Part shown: positions 22,775 to 30,672 of the stretch, piece by piece
How the letters are laid out: every line of letters starts with the position of its first letter
Position numbering within the stretch: position 1 is the stretch's first letter
Source: Streptomyces venezuelae ATCC 10712
GTDB taxonomy: Bacteria; Actinomycetota; Actinomycetes; Streptomycetales; Streptomycetaceae
Assembly (NCBI RefSeq): GCF_008639165.1
Contig: NZ_CP029197.1
Span: forward strand, 8,002,001-8,066,000
Direction: 5' to 3'
Length of the DNA stretch: 64,000 bases
Program-made: the position numbers and the translations under genes
Notes under the pieces: generated by a model
The model's input: only the letters and a program-made list of their open reading frames with translations
What the model was told of the DNA's origin: nothing
Databases searched by the model: none

Positions 22775-23384
22775 GAACGACGGACCCGAAGATCATCAGC
22801 CCGGCGCGGACGACGACGGCCTGCGCGGCCGGCTCGTCCGGGCCGGCGTCGAGCTCGTGAACACCGAAGGCGCCCAGGCCCTCTCGCTGCGCGAGATCGC
22901 CCGCCGCACCGGCGTCTCCCACGGAGCACCCCGCCGCCACTTCCCGACCCACCTCGACCTCCTCTCCGCTATCGCCCGCCAGGGCTTCGCCGAACTGGCC
23001 GCCCGGGTCGCCGAGGCGGACCCCGGCACCGCCGCACCGAGGGAACGCATCGCCCTCCTCGCCCGCGTCTACCTCGACTACGCGACGGACCGACGCGGCA
23101 TGTACGAGCTGATGTTCCGGCACGACCTGCTGGAGAGCGGCCGGCTCGGACTCCGCGAGACGAGCCTGCCGCTCTTCGGCCGGCTCACCGAACTCGTCGC
23201 CCGCGCACGCCCCGACACCCCCGAGCCCGCCGTCCTGGCCGGCGCGCTCTGGGCCAACCTCCACGGCATCGCCCAGCTCTGGCACTGGGGCAGCCTCCCG
23301 CTCGCCACCGGCGGTGACGACCCGGCGCCCCTCCTCGCGGCCGCCCTCGACGCCCACCTCGGCCCGGCGGAGCCGGGCAGGTGA
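22773..23384 (+). CDS. TetR family transcriptional regulator
   Basis: A 203-residue TetR protein. The N-terminal HTH is RLVRAGVELVNTEGAQALSL then LREIARRTGVSHGAPRRHFP; the C-terminal domain contains YLDYATDRRGMYELMFRH and LWANLHGIAQLWHWG, the TetR_C subgroup with WHG motifs. Three operators overlap its promoter and start, so it almost certainly represses itself and the following MFS and PP2C genes. Its TGA overlaps the GTG of the MFS gene. A GTG at 22767 is an alternative start; the ATG fits leaderless initiation. The inducer is unknown, likely a substrate of the exporter. Confidence 0.92.
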   Translation: MNDGPEDHQPGADDDGLRGRLVRAGVELVNTEGAQALSLREIARRTGVSHGAPRRHFPTHLDLLSAIARQGFAELAARVAEADPGTAAPRERIALLARVYLDYATDRRGMYELMFRHDLLESGRLGLRETSLPLFGRLTELVARARPDTPEPAVLAGALWANLHGIAQLWHWGSLPLATGGDDPAPLLAAALDAHLGPAEPGR

Positions 23385-24958
23385 CCCCGCGCCGCGCCCC
23401 CGTCCTGGCATGCAGCGTCGTCGGCGCCGCCGTCGTCGCCCTGGACGGCACCGTCCTCACCGTCGCCCAGCCCGCCCTCCAACACGACCTGCACGCGGCG
23501 GTCGGCCAGGTCCAGTGGACCAGCACCGGCTACCTCATCGCCGTCGCGAGCCTCCTGGTCTTCGCGGGCCGCCTCGGCGACCGCTACGGCCACCGCCGGG
23601 TCTTCGCCGTCGGCGCCCTCGGCTTCGCCGCCGCCTCCACCGGCATCGCGCTTGCTCCCGGCATCGGCGCGGTCATCGCCCTCCGGGTGCTCCAGGGGGT
23701 GTGCGGGGCGCTCCTCCAGCCCGCCACCCTCGGCATGCTCCGCACCGCCTATCCACCCGAACGGCTCGGCACCCCGATCGCCGTGCGCACCGCCGCGATC
23801 GGCCTCGCCGCCGCGGCGGGCCCGCTCGTCGGCGGCGCGCTCGTCTCCGCGTACGGCTGGCGCGCGGTCTTCCTCCTCGGCGTACCCCCGGCCCTCGCGA
23901 TCGGCCTCCTGGCCCTCACCACCCGCGAGCCGAACCATCCGGGTGGCGCCGCCCACCCGCGTGACGCGTTCCATCCGGGTGACGCGTCCGACCCGCGTGG
24001 CGCCGCCCGCCCGCGTGGCGCCGCCCGCCCCCGTGACGCGTCCCACCCGCGTGGCGCCGCCCACCCGCGTGACGCCGCCCGCCCCCGGTCCACCCCGCCC
24101 GCGCCTTCGGCGGCCCGCGCCGCGCTCGACCCCGGCGGTGCCCTGCTGCTAGCCGTCACGCTCGGACTGCTCGTCCACGGGCTCGTCGAGGCCGCCCGGC
24201 CGGGCCGGACGGAAGCGGGACTGCTCGCCTGCGCCGCGGCCGTCGGCGCGGGGCTGCTCCTCGCCCGGCACGAGCGCCGGACCGCGCACCCCCTGCTGCC
24301 CGCGGAACTGCTCCGCAGCAGGCCCGTCGTCGCGGGCCTCGCCGTGCTCCTCGCCGCCTCCGCCGCCCTGTTCGGCACCCTCTTCGTGGCGACCTACTTC
24401 CTCCAGGACGTCCAGGGACTCGACCCCCTGGGCTGCGCCCTGCGGGTCCTGCCGCTCGCCGCCCTCATGGTGCTCGGCGCGCCGTTCTGCCCGCCGCTCC
24501 AGCGCCGCTTCGGCCCCCGGCGCACGGCGACGGCGGGCGCCGCCCTCCTTACCGGCGGGGTGCTGCTCCTCTCCCGGCTCGACGCGGCGGCCGGCGCCCT
24601 CGCCGTCGGGGTGAGCGCGGCACTGCTCGGCGCGGGCTTCGTCACCCTGATGGTCACCGCGACCTCGGTCGTCGTGCACCGCGCCCCCGAGGCCCACGCC
24701 GGTGTCGCCGGCGGCCTCCAGCAGACCGCGATGAACATCGGGCCCGCGCTCGGCGTCGCCACCGCGACGCTGCTGGTCGCCCTCGTCCCCGGCGGCGGCT
24801 TCGTCCCGGCACACGGCGCGGCGCTCCCGGCCCTCACCGTGATCGCCGCGCTCGCGCTCCCCGCCGCACTCGCCCTGCCCGGCGCCGCCCAGCGGCGGGG
24901 GACACGCCCGGGGCCCCCGCCACCCCGGCCCGCCCGCCGAATCTGCGTACGATCATGA
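23381..24958 (+). CDS. DHA2-type MFS drug exporter with hexapeptide-repeat loop
   Basis: A 525-residue EmrB/QacA-like transporter. ALDGTVLTVAQPAL is the DHA2 variant of motif D1; FAGRLGDRYGHRRVF is motif A; RVLQGVCGALLQPATLG is motif B; GPLVGGALVSAYGWRAVFLL is motif C. Around residues 185-237 the central cytoplasmic loop contains eight in-frame hexapeptide repeats. It is translationally coupled to TetR (GTGA) and followed one base later by the PP2C gene. It probably expels a toxic compound sensed by TetR. The C-terminal Arg/Pro tail is unremarkable. Confidence 0.9.
   Translation: MTPRRAPVLACSVVGAAVVALDGTVLTVAQPALQHDLHAAVGQVQWTSTGYLIAVASLLVFAGRLGDRYGHRRVFAVGALGFAAASTGIALAPGIGAVIALRVLQGVCGALLQPATLGMLRTAYPPERLGTPIAVRTAAIGLAAAAGPLVGGALVSAYGWRAVFLLGVPPALAIGLLALTTREPNHPGGAAHPRDAFHPGDASDPRGAARPRGAARPRDASHPRGAAHPRDAARPRSTPPAPSAARAALDPGGALLLAVTLGLLVHGLVEAARPGRTEAGLLACAAAVGAGLLLARHERRTAHPLLPAELLRSRPVVAGLAVLLAASAALFGTLFVATYFLQDVQGLDPLGCALRVLPLAALMVLGAPFCPPLQRRFGPRRTATAGAALLTGGVLLLSRLDAAAGALAVGVSAALLGAGFVTLMVTATSVVVHRAPEAHAGVAGGLQQTAMNIGPALGVATATLLVALVPGGGFVPAHGAALPALTVIAALALPAALALPGAAQRRGTRPGPPPPRPARRICVRS
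23933..24091 (+). repeat. In-frame 18-bp minisatellite, eight copies
   Basis: Eight consecutive 18-bp units encode [A/S/F/N]-[H/R/D]-P-[R/G]-[G/D]-A, plus a partial ninth (ARPRS). Units differ mainly at codons 1, 2 and 5. The array lies inside the MFS gene, in the cytoplasmic loop between helices 6 and 7, where length changes would not break the frame. Confidence 0.9.
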
Positions 24959-24959
24959 A

Positions 24960-26072
24960 ATGCCAGCAGGTCAGCGGGGCCGCCCCGACACACCGGCACG
25001 CACCCAGCTCAACATCGGCCGTGCGCTGCCGTTTCTGGTCCTGGCCCTCACCTTCGTCGCCGATCTGCTCACCCCGGACCGGGAGCGCTTCGACCGGCTC
25101 CTCGTCGCCGCGCCGGCGCTCGCCGCCGTCACCTGGAGCGTGCCGGGGACGATCGGCATCGGAGTGCTCGCGATCGGCGCCCGGCTGCTGCTCAGCGTCA
25201 TCCGGGGTGAGTCCGCCGCCGCTCCCGAACTCGTCGCCAACCTGACCGTGATCGCCGGGGTCACCGCCGCCGCGGCCTGGGTCAGCCACGTCCGCACCCG
25301 CTACGACCAGGACCTGCGCGAACTCACCGCCGTCGCCGAGGTCGTCCAGCGGGTCGTGCTGCGCCCGCTCCCCGACCGCCTCGGCCGCTACGACCTCCAC
25401 CTGCTGTACGTGGCGGCCGCGGCCAAGGCCAGGATCGGCGGCGACTTCTACGAGGCCGTACGCATCCCCGGCGCCGTGCGCATCATGCTGGGCGACGTCC
25501 AGGGCAAGGGCCTCGGCGCGGTCGAGACCGCGTCCGTCCTGCTCGGCTCCTTCCGGGCCGCCGTCAACGACGCCCCCGACCTGGCCCGGCTCGCCGACCG
25601 GCTCGACGAGGGCCTCGCCCGCTACGGCGCCTGGGACCCGGACTCCGACGCCGCCGAACGCTTCGCCACCGTCGTCCTCGTGGAACTCCCCGACGGCGAG
25701 GACACCGCCCGCCTCCTCAGCTGCGGCCACCCCGCCCCGCTGCTCCAACGCGGGGCCGAGGTCGAGCCCGTGACCTTCACCGACCCCTCGCTGCCGGTCA
25801 ACCTCGCGGGCCTCGCCGACTCCCACCACCGCATCGAGGAGGTGCCGTTCGGCCCGGGGGACCGGCTGCTCCTCTACACCGACGGGGTCAGCGAGACGCG
25901 CGACAAGGCCGGCACGTTCTACCCGCTCGAACTGCGCCTGCGCGGCTGGGCACGGGAACCGGACACGGAACTCCCGGACCTCCTCCACAAGGACCTCACC
26001 CGCTACGGCGCCGGAGGCCTGGACGACGACGTCGCCGCCCTGCTCGTGGTGTATCCACCCGGGCCCCGCTGA
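24960..26072 (+). CDS. Membrane-anchored SpoIIE-type PP2C phosphatase
   Basis: A 370-residue serine phosphatase. Three or four N-terminal membrane helices (about 20-110; ALPFLVLALTFVADLL, TVIAGVTAAAAWVSHV) are followed by the catalytic domain: KARIGGDFYEAVRI and MLGDVQGKGLGAVETAS give the first metal-binding Asp residues, ERFATVVLVEL, LSCGHPAPLL, LLLYTDGVSETRD and GGLDDDVAALLVV complete it. This family dephosphorylates anti-anti-sigma factors in Streptomyces. Starting one base after the MFS stop, it appears cotranscribed with TetR-MFS, linking the exporter's inducer to a phospho-signalling step. Confidence 0.92.
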   Translation: MPAGQRGRPDTPARTQLNIGRALPFLVLALTFVADLLTPDRERFDRLLVAAPALAAVTWSVPGTIGIGVLAIGARLLLSVIRGESAAAPELVANLTVIAGVTAAAAWVSHVRTRYDQDLRELTAVAEVVQRVVLRPLPDRLGRYDLHLLYVAAAAKARIGGDFYEAVRIPGAVRIMLGDVQGKGLGAVETASVLLGSFRAAVNDAPDLARLADRLDEGLARYGAWDPDSDAAERFATVVLVELPDGEDTARLLSCGHPAPLLQRGAEVEPVTFTDPSLPVNLAGLADSHHRIEEVPFGPGDRLLLYTDGVSETRDKAGTFYPLELRLRGWAREPDTELPDLLHKDLTRYGAGGLDDDVAALLVVYPPGPR

Positions 26073-26249
26073 CCCCGACACCACCCCGGCCCGCCGTCCC
26101 CAAACATCGACTTCGGGGCGGCTTGTGTCGTTCCCGACCGGTTGCGTGACACGTGCGCCGTTCGTGCGCTCTGGCCGCTCCGCCGCCCATACGTGAGGCT
26201 TGCGACCGTCCGCATCGCGGACAGCCACCAGCCCAGTCGAGAGGAACGG

Positions 26250-28205
26250 GTGCACGTGCCCCAGGAGAACCCCTTCACCACCGGCTCGTCCGAACACTTC
26301 CCCGGCTTCCCGGACGTCACGGCGCCGCTGACCGCCGCCGAGACCTCCCGGATCACCGGCCGCGGCCTCTGGGCCGCCGACGGCACGGTGGACCCCGGCG
26401 CCGTCCGGCTCGGCCAGACCCTCGCCAACGCCCTCCTCGGCGCGACCACCGACGGAAGCGACGGGGCCGCGGGCACCGGCACCGCCGAGGGCGTCGACAC
26501 CGCCGCGGCGCTGCTCCCGGCGGAACTCGCCGCGGTCGTCGAGGAGGTGCGCGGCCTTGCGCTGCCCGCGTACCACCGCATCGAAGGCGCGTCGGAGGGC
26601 GTCCGCCTCTCCGCCTTCAGCCTGCGCCGGCTCGACCCGGGCCCGCACCCGCTCGTCGTCGTCCCGGCCGGCTGGACCCCCTTCGGCTGGCCGTTGTTCC
26701 TCTGGTCGTACCTGGTCCTCGCCCGCAAGGGCTACCACGTCCTCGCCTACACCCCCCGAGGGCTCGGCATCCCCGGCCTGCCCTCCACCTCCAGCGGCCG
26801 GATCGACGTCGCCGGACCCCACGACTGGGCCGACGGCTCCGCGGTCATCGACTTCGCCGTCGACCGCTTCGCCCCGAGCGTCATCGGCTTCATGGGAGAG
26901 TCCTACGGCTCCGGCATCAGCCAGCTCGTCGCCGCCCACGACGACCGGGTCGCCGCCGTCGTCGCCCTCAGCACCTGGGGCAACCTCGCGACCAGCCTGT
27001 ACGACCACAACACCCGCCACCTCGCGGCCGTGAAGGCCCTCCTCGCCCTCACCGGCGGGCCGGTCGAGTCCAAGTTCGACGAGGCCAACCAGGAGATCCT
27101 CGCCGACTTCCAGGCCGACCGGAACCTGGACGCCGTCGTCGAGTGGGGCCGGCTGCGGGCCCCTGAGTCGTACCTCGACCTGACCAACGAGAACGGCACG
27201 CCCACCTTCTTCTCCAACACCTGGCACGAGAGCCTCTTCGCGGTCAACCAGACCCTGGAGACGTTCAACGGCCTCGACGTGCCCAAGCGGCTCAACATGT
27301 GGATCGGAGACCACGCCGCGCCCGAGGGCCCGGCCCTCATCGGCCCGCCCACCGTCCGCGGCGAGGTCAACCAGCCCATGGCCGAGGCGTACGCCTGGCT
27401 CGACCACCACCTCAAGGGCGAGCGCAACGGCGTGGAGGACTGGCAGGAGGTCTGCAACCAGGTCATGTTCACGTACGTCACCGAGCCCGTGCTCGACCCG
27501 GAGACCGGTGAACCGACCGGCGAGAACCGGATCGTCAGGGAGGCCCGCCGGGAGAGCAGCGCGGGCTGGAGCGAGGTCACCCGGAGCACCGAGGTACTCG
27601 GCCTCACCGGCGACGGCGCGGGCGGCGCCGACGGCCGGCTCATCCCCGTCGGCGGCGGGGCGCCCGAGGCGGGCGAGAGCGGCTGGCGGCGCGCGTTCCT
27701 CGCGGGCGTGGACACCGAGGCCACCGCCATGGACGCGATCATGAAGACCGGTCAGGCGGAGTGGTGGGGCAACCCCAAGATCTACGACACCCGCAAGATC
27801 GACCGCAGGCACGCGCTCGCGTGGACGACTGAACCGCTCGTCTCGCCCGACGGCGAGGCGGCGCCGGGCCGCCGGATCCGGGGCATCCCGCGGCTGCGGC
27901 TCACGGTCCGCTCCACCGCCACCTCCGCCAGCCTGTACGCCCACCTCCTGGACGTCGCCGAGGACGACACCGCCCGGATCATCAGCCACGAGCCGCTCAA
28001 CGTCTACGGCCTGACGCCCGACCAGGACACCACCGTCAGCTGGAACCTTCAGGCGGCCGCCTACGACATCGCCTCCGGCCACCGGCTGATGCTGGTCGTC
28101 GACAGCAAGGACCCGCTGTACGGCGACGCCTCCGTCACCTGGACCCAGACGGTCCTCAGCTCACCCGAGGGCGAACCGTCCTTCCTGGAACTGCCGCTCG
28201 GCTGA
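26250..28205 (+). CDS. CocE/NonD (S15 X-Pro dipeptidyl-peptidase-like) alpha/beta hydrolase
   Basis: A 651-residue hydrolase. The alpha/beta core (about 110-400) contains PLVVVPAGWTPFGWPLFLWS, an oxyanion region, and nucleophile elbow GFMGESYGSG with Ser218. The C-terminal ~200 residues form a jelly-roll domain (IRGIPRLRLTVRSTATSASL, ISGHRLMLVVDSKDPLYG-like segments) as in PepX_C of CocE and X-Pro dipeptidyl peptidases. There is no signal peptide, so it is probably cytoplasmic. GAGAGG precedes GTG at 26250; GTG at 26256 is equally possible. The substrate may be a peptide, an ester or another acyl compound. Single gene. Confidence 0.85.
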   Translation: MHVPQENPFTTGSSEHFPGFPDVTAPLTAAETSRITGRGLWAADGTVDPGAVRLGQTLANALLGATTDGSDGAAGTGTAEGVDTAAALLPAELAAVVEEVRGLALPAYHRIEGASEGVRLSAFSLRRLDPGPHPLVVVPAGWTPFGWPLFLWSYLVLARKGYHVLAYTPRGLGIPGLPSTSSGRIDVAGPHDWADGSAVIDFAVDRFAPSVIGFMGESYGSGISQLVAAHDDRVAAVVALSTWGNLATSLYDHNTRHLAAVKALLALTGGPVESKFDEANQEILADFQADRNLDAVVEWGRLRAPESYLDLTNENGTPTFFSNTWHESLFAVNQTLETFNGLDVPKRLNMWIGDHAAPEGPALIGPPTVRGEVNQPMAEAYAWLDHHLKGERNGVEDWQEVCNQVMFTYVTEPVLDPETGEPTGENRIVREARRESSAGWSEVTRSTEVLGLTGDGAGGADGRLIPVGGGAPEAGESGWRRAFLAGVDTEATAMDAIMKTGQAEWWGNPKIYDTRKIDRRHALAWTTEPLVSPDGEAAPGRRIRGIPRLRLTVRSTATSASLYAHLLDVAEDDTARIISHEPLNVYGLTPDQDTTVSWNLQAAAYDIASGHRLMLVVDSKDPLYGDASVTWTQTVLSSPEGEPSFLELPLG

Positions 28206-28222
28206 CCTCCGAGGCCGTACGG

Positions 28223-28258
28223 GGGCGGGCACGCGGCGCCACGCGCGCGTGCCCGCCC
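28223..28258. terminator. 13-bp hairpin after S15-type hydrolase gene
   Basis: Perfect stem GGGCGGGCACGCG/CGCGTGCCCGCCC with a 10-base loop, 17 bases past the stop. Very stable and without a T tract, it is typical of Streptomyces terminators. The remainder of the 192-base gap to the next gene shows nothing else. Confidence 0.65.
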
Positions 28259-28397
28259 ACCCGTGGTGCCACCCGTGGCCGTTCCAGGACGAGGCGTGCG
28301 GCCCCGCGGTCCCGTCACCGCGCATCAGCCCCTGGGTGGACGGAACATGGGCCCCGAGTCGGACGCCGGGCCCCCCACGGCCGCCTAGCGTACTTTC

Positions 28398-29582
28398 ATG
28401 ATCCGATTCACCAGGACGGCAGCGGCCGCCCTCCTCGCCTGCTCCCTCGCCTTACCCGCCGCCCTCGCCACGGCCGCGCCGGCCGCGGCCGCCCCCGACA
28501 CCGCCTTCGCCACGGCGCCGCTCGCCACCCGGGCCGCGCTTCCCGCGCCCACCGGACCCCACTCCATCGGCAGCACCGTCCTGCCGCTCGTCGACCGGTC
28601 CCGCACCGACCCGTGGGTCCCGAGCGCCGACGGACGCGAACTGATGGTCACCCTCCACTACCCGGCCGCACGACACGGCGGCGGCCGCCCCGCGCCGTAC
28701 GCCACCCCCGAGGAGACGCGGCTGCTGACCGAGTCCCTGGGGACCGGAGCCGCCGTCCCCGCCGACGCGCTCGCCCGGATGCGTACCCACAGCCGGACCG
28801 ACGCCCGCCCCGCCCCCGGCCGCCACCCCCTCGTGCTGCTCTCGCCCGGCTTCGGCGGCGCCCGCTGGACCGTCACGCACCTCGCCGAGGAACTCGCCTC
28901 ACGCGGCTACGTCGTGGCCTCCGTCGACCACGCCTACGAGGCGTACGGCGCCGCCTTCCCCGGCGGCCGGACCCTCACCTGCGTGGCCTGCACGGCGCTC
29001 GACGACGGCGGGGCGACCGGGAGCCTGGTCACCTCCACCCGCGCCGCCGACATGCGGTTCGTCCTGGACCGGCTGACCGGGCCGCGCCCGGCCTGGCGCC
29101 ACGCCGGCGTGATCGACGCCCGCCGGGTGGGGATGGCCGGGCACTCCATCGGCGGCGCGAGCGCGGCCACCGCCATGGCGGCCGACCCGCGCATCGACGC
29201 CGGGGTCAACATGGACGGCTCCTTCTGGGAGGAGCTCCCGGCGGAAGGCCTGCGCGGCCGCCCGTTCATGATGCTCGGCACCCACGACGGCACGCACCTG
29301 CCCGGCGGCACCGACGCCAGCTGGGACCGGACGTGGTCCCGGCTCGACGGCTGGAAGCGCTGGGTGACCGTGGCCGGAGCGGAGCACCTCTCCTTCTCCG
29401 ACTACCCCGTGATCCAGGACCAGTTCGGGCTGCCCGGCCCCGACCTGCCCGCCGCGCGGGCCGTCGCCGTCACCCGGACCTACGTCACCGCCTTCTTCGA
29501 CCGGCACCTGCGCGGACTTCCGCGCCCGATCCTGGACGGCCCGTCGTCGGCGAACCCGGAGGTCCACCTCCAGCACCGCTGA
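28398..29582 (+). CDS. Secreted alpha/beta hydrolase (PAF acetylhydrolase/lipase-like)
   Basis: A 394-residue exported esterase with signal peptide AAAALLACSLALPAALATAA. The platelet-activating-factor-acetylhydrolase-like alpha/beta fold shows LVLLSPGFGGARWTVTHLAE (oxyanion region), GMAGHSIGGASAA with nucleophile Ser250, an Asp in DAGVNMDGSFWEE or later, and His in AEHLSFSD. Two cysteines in CVACTALD may form a disulfide. The family includes Streptomyces exfoliatus lipase and cutinase-like enzymes, so lipids or polyesters are possible substrates. No ribosome binding site is obvious before the ATG. Confidence 0.88.
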   Translation: MIRFTRTAAAALLACSLALPAALATAAPAAAAPDTAFATAPLATRAALPAPTGPHSIGSTVLPLVDRSRTDPWVPSADGRELMVTLHYPAARHGGGRPAPYATPEETRLLTESLGTGAAVPADALARMRTHSRTDARPAPGRHPLVLLSPGFGGARWTVTHLAEELASRGYVVASVDHAYEAYGAAFPGGRTLTCVACTALDDGGATGSLVTSTRAADMRFVLDRLTGPRPAWRHAGVIDARRVGMAGHSIGGASAATAMAADPRIDAGVNMDGSFWEELPAEGLRGRPFMMLGTHDGTHLPGGTDASWDRTWSRLDGWKRWVTVAGAEHLSFSDYPVIQDQFGLPGPDLPAARAVAVTRTYVTAFFDRHLRGLPRPILDGPSSANPEVHLQHR

Positions 29583-29621
29583 CCGCTCGCCGACGGCGGC
29601 CGCCCAGGAGCGTCGCCCCTC

Positions 29622-30206
29622 TCAGGAGCGGTACGGGGTGTTCTCCGCCGCCCAGTCGGCAAGGGCCCGCGCGCACTCGGCGACCGCGTCACGCCAGGTG
29701 CGCGCGGCGCCGTCGCCGGCCTCGTCGCTGACGTGCTTCACGATGCGCAGCGGCACCCCGGCGAGTTCCGCGGCCGCCGCGAGCGCGTACCCCTCCATGT
29801 CGACCAGCGGCGCCCGCTCGGCGAGCCGGGCACGGGAAGCCTCGTCCGAGATGAACGCGTCGCCGGTGGCGAGCACCACGTCACCGCCGTCCGGGAGCGA
29901 CAGCGGCGCCCCGTAGGTCTCGCCCGTCAGTGTGGCGAGCAGCTCGCCGTCGAGGTCGTGCTGGAGCACGGTGCCGACGACGTGCGTCCCGGTCCAGCCC
30001 GGGCGCAGCGCCCCGGCCGTCCCCAGGTTGACGATCCCGGACGGCCGCGGGCCGCGGCCGAGGACGGTCGCGAGCGAGGTCGCCGCGTTCACCTTGCCCA
30101 TACCGGTCAGCAGCACCGGAAGCGCCGTGTCCAGGTACTGCGCCTCCTCCTTGACCGCGAGGACGAGCAGGGGCCGGTCGGCCGTGATCTCTCCCAAAAG
30201 TTCCAT
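29622..30206 (-). CDS. 5'-methylthioadenosine/S-adenosylhomocysteine nucleosidase-like protein
   Basis: A 194-residue member of the purine nucleoside phosphorylase/UDP family. Features: LVLAVKEEAQYL at the N-terminus, VLLTGMGKVNAATSLATVL, VNLGTAGALRPGWTGTHVVG, PLVDMEGYALAAAAELAGVP (MEG, ribose/base-binding) and IVKHVSDEAGDGAARTW (Asp acting as acid). It probably hydrolyses or phosphorolyses a nucleoside in salvage; the shorter length compared with MTAN (~230) comes from a compact N-terminus. The ATG lacks a clear ribosome binding site; an in-frame GTG nine bases upstream is an alternative. Confidence 0.85.
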   Translation of the reverse strand: MELLGEITADRPLLVLAVKEEAQYLDTALPVLLTGMGKVNAATSLATVLGRGPRPSGIVNLGTAGALRPGWTGTHVVGTVLQHDLDGELLATLTGETYGAPLSLPDGGDVVLATGDAFISDEASRARLAERAPLVDMEGYALAAAAELAGVPLRIVKHVSDEAGDGAARTWRDAVAECARALADWAAENTPYRS

Positions 30207-30280
30207 GGGGGTCACGCTAGTTCGAGGCCCCGGCCGCCGTACACCCGGGACCGGAACTCGCCCGGTGACCCGGCCGGGGC

Positions 30281-30493
30281 TCAGCCCAGGGCTTGGCCGC
30301 GCTCCGCGAGGACCTCGCCGAGCACGCGCAGCGCCTTCGGGCCGACGCCGTGCAGCGCGGCGAGCTCGGCGGCGGGGACGCCCGCGAGCTGGTCGAGCCG
30401 GGTGTACCCGGCCGCGGCGAGCGCGCGGGTTGCGGGCGCGCCGATCGCGCGGGGGAACTCCGTCTCGGGACGGTCGGATCCGGTGGTCGCCAT
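30281..30493 (-). CDS. Small helix-hairpin-helix DNA-binding protein
   Basis: A 70-residue protein made of one (HhH)2-like region: ATRALAAAGYTRLDQLAGVP and AELAALHGVGPKALRVLGEV, where the HGVG turn contacts DNA phosphate in this fold. Its size and lack of other domains suggest an accessory nucleic-acid-binding protein. Similar 65-75 residue proteins occur across Streptomyces without assigned function. It precedes the nucleosidase gene on the same strand with a 74-base gap. Confidence 0.8.
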   Translation of the reverse strand: MATTGSDRPETEFPRAIGAPATRALAAAGYTRLDQLAGVPAAELAALHGVGPKALRVLGEVLAERGQALG

Positions 30494-30556
30494 GCACCGA
30501 TCGTGCCACGCGGGGGAGCGCGGGGGCGTGTCGTGCGGAGGCGATGTCTCAGCCTC

Positions 30557-30585
30557 AGGTCGAGCGTGAGGCTCAGGCTCGACCT
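30557..30585. repeat. 9-bp inverted repeat AGGTCGAGC/GCTCGACCT
   Basis: Perfect arms separated by 11 bases, in the gap between the HhH and VWA genes, immediately before a tandem repeat array. It can form a hairpin in RNA and may serve as terminator for the MoxR-VWA operon, transcribed on the minus strand. Confidence 0.55.
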
Positions 30586-30672
30586 CCGGCTGAGGCTCAG
30601 CCCTGCACCGGCTGCCTCCGGCTCGGGCCCAGCCCTACACCGGCCTCCGGCTGAGGCCCAGCCCTACACCGG
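30583..30672. repeat. Three tandem 29-bp copies at the 3' end of the VWA gene
   Basis: Copies at 30583-30611, 30615-30643 and 30644-30672 share CCTCCGGCTGAGGCCCAGCC-type sequence ending ACACCGG. The last copy includes the final codons and stop of the VWA gene, so the array looks like duplications of its 3' end. Confidence 0.8.

Noticed and set aside
24834..28082. 1082-codon minus-strand open frame
   Set aside because: It runs antisense to PP2C and S15 hydrolase genes with clear motifs; composition is shadow-like.
30583..30672. CRISPR-like 29-bp repeats
   Set aside because: Copies are nearly contiguous without 30-40 base unique spacers, and no cas genes are present.
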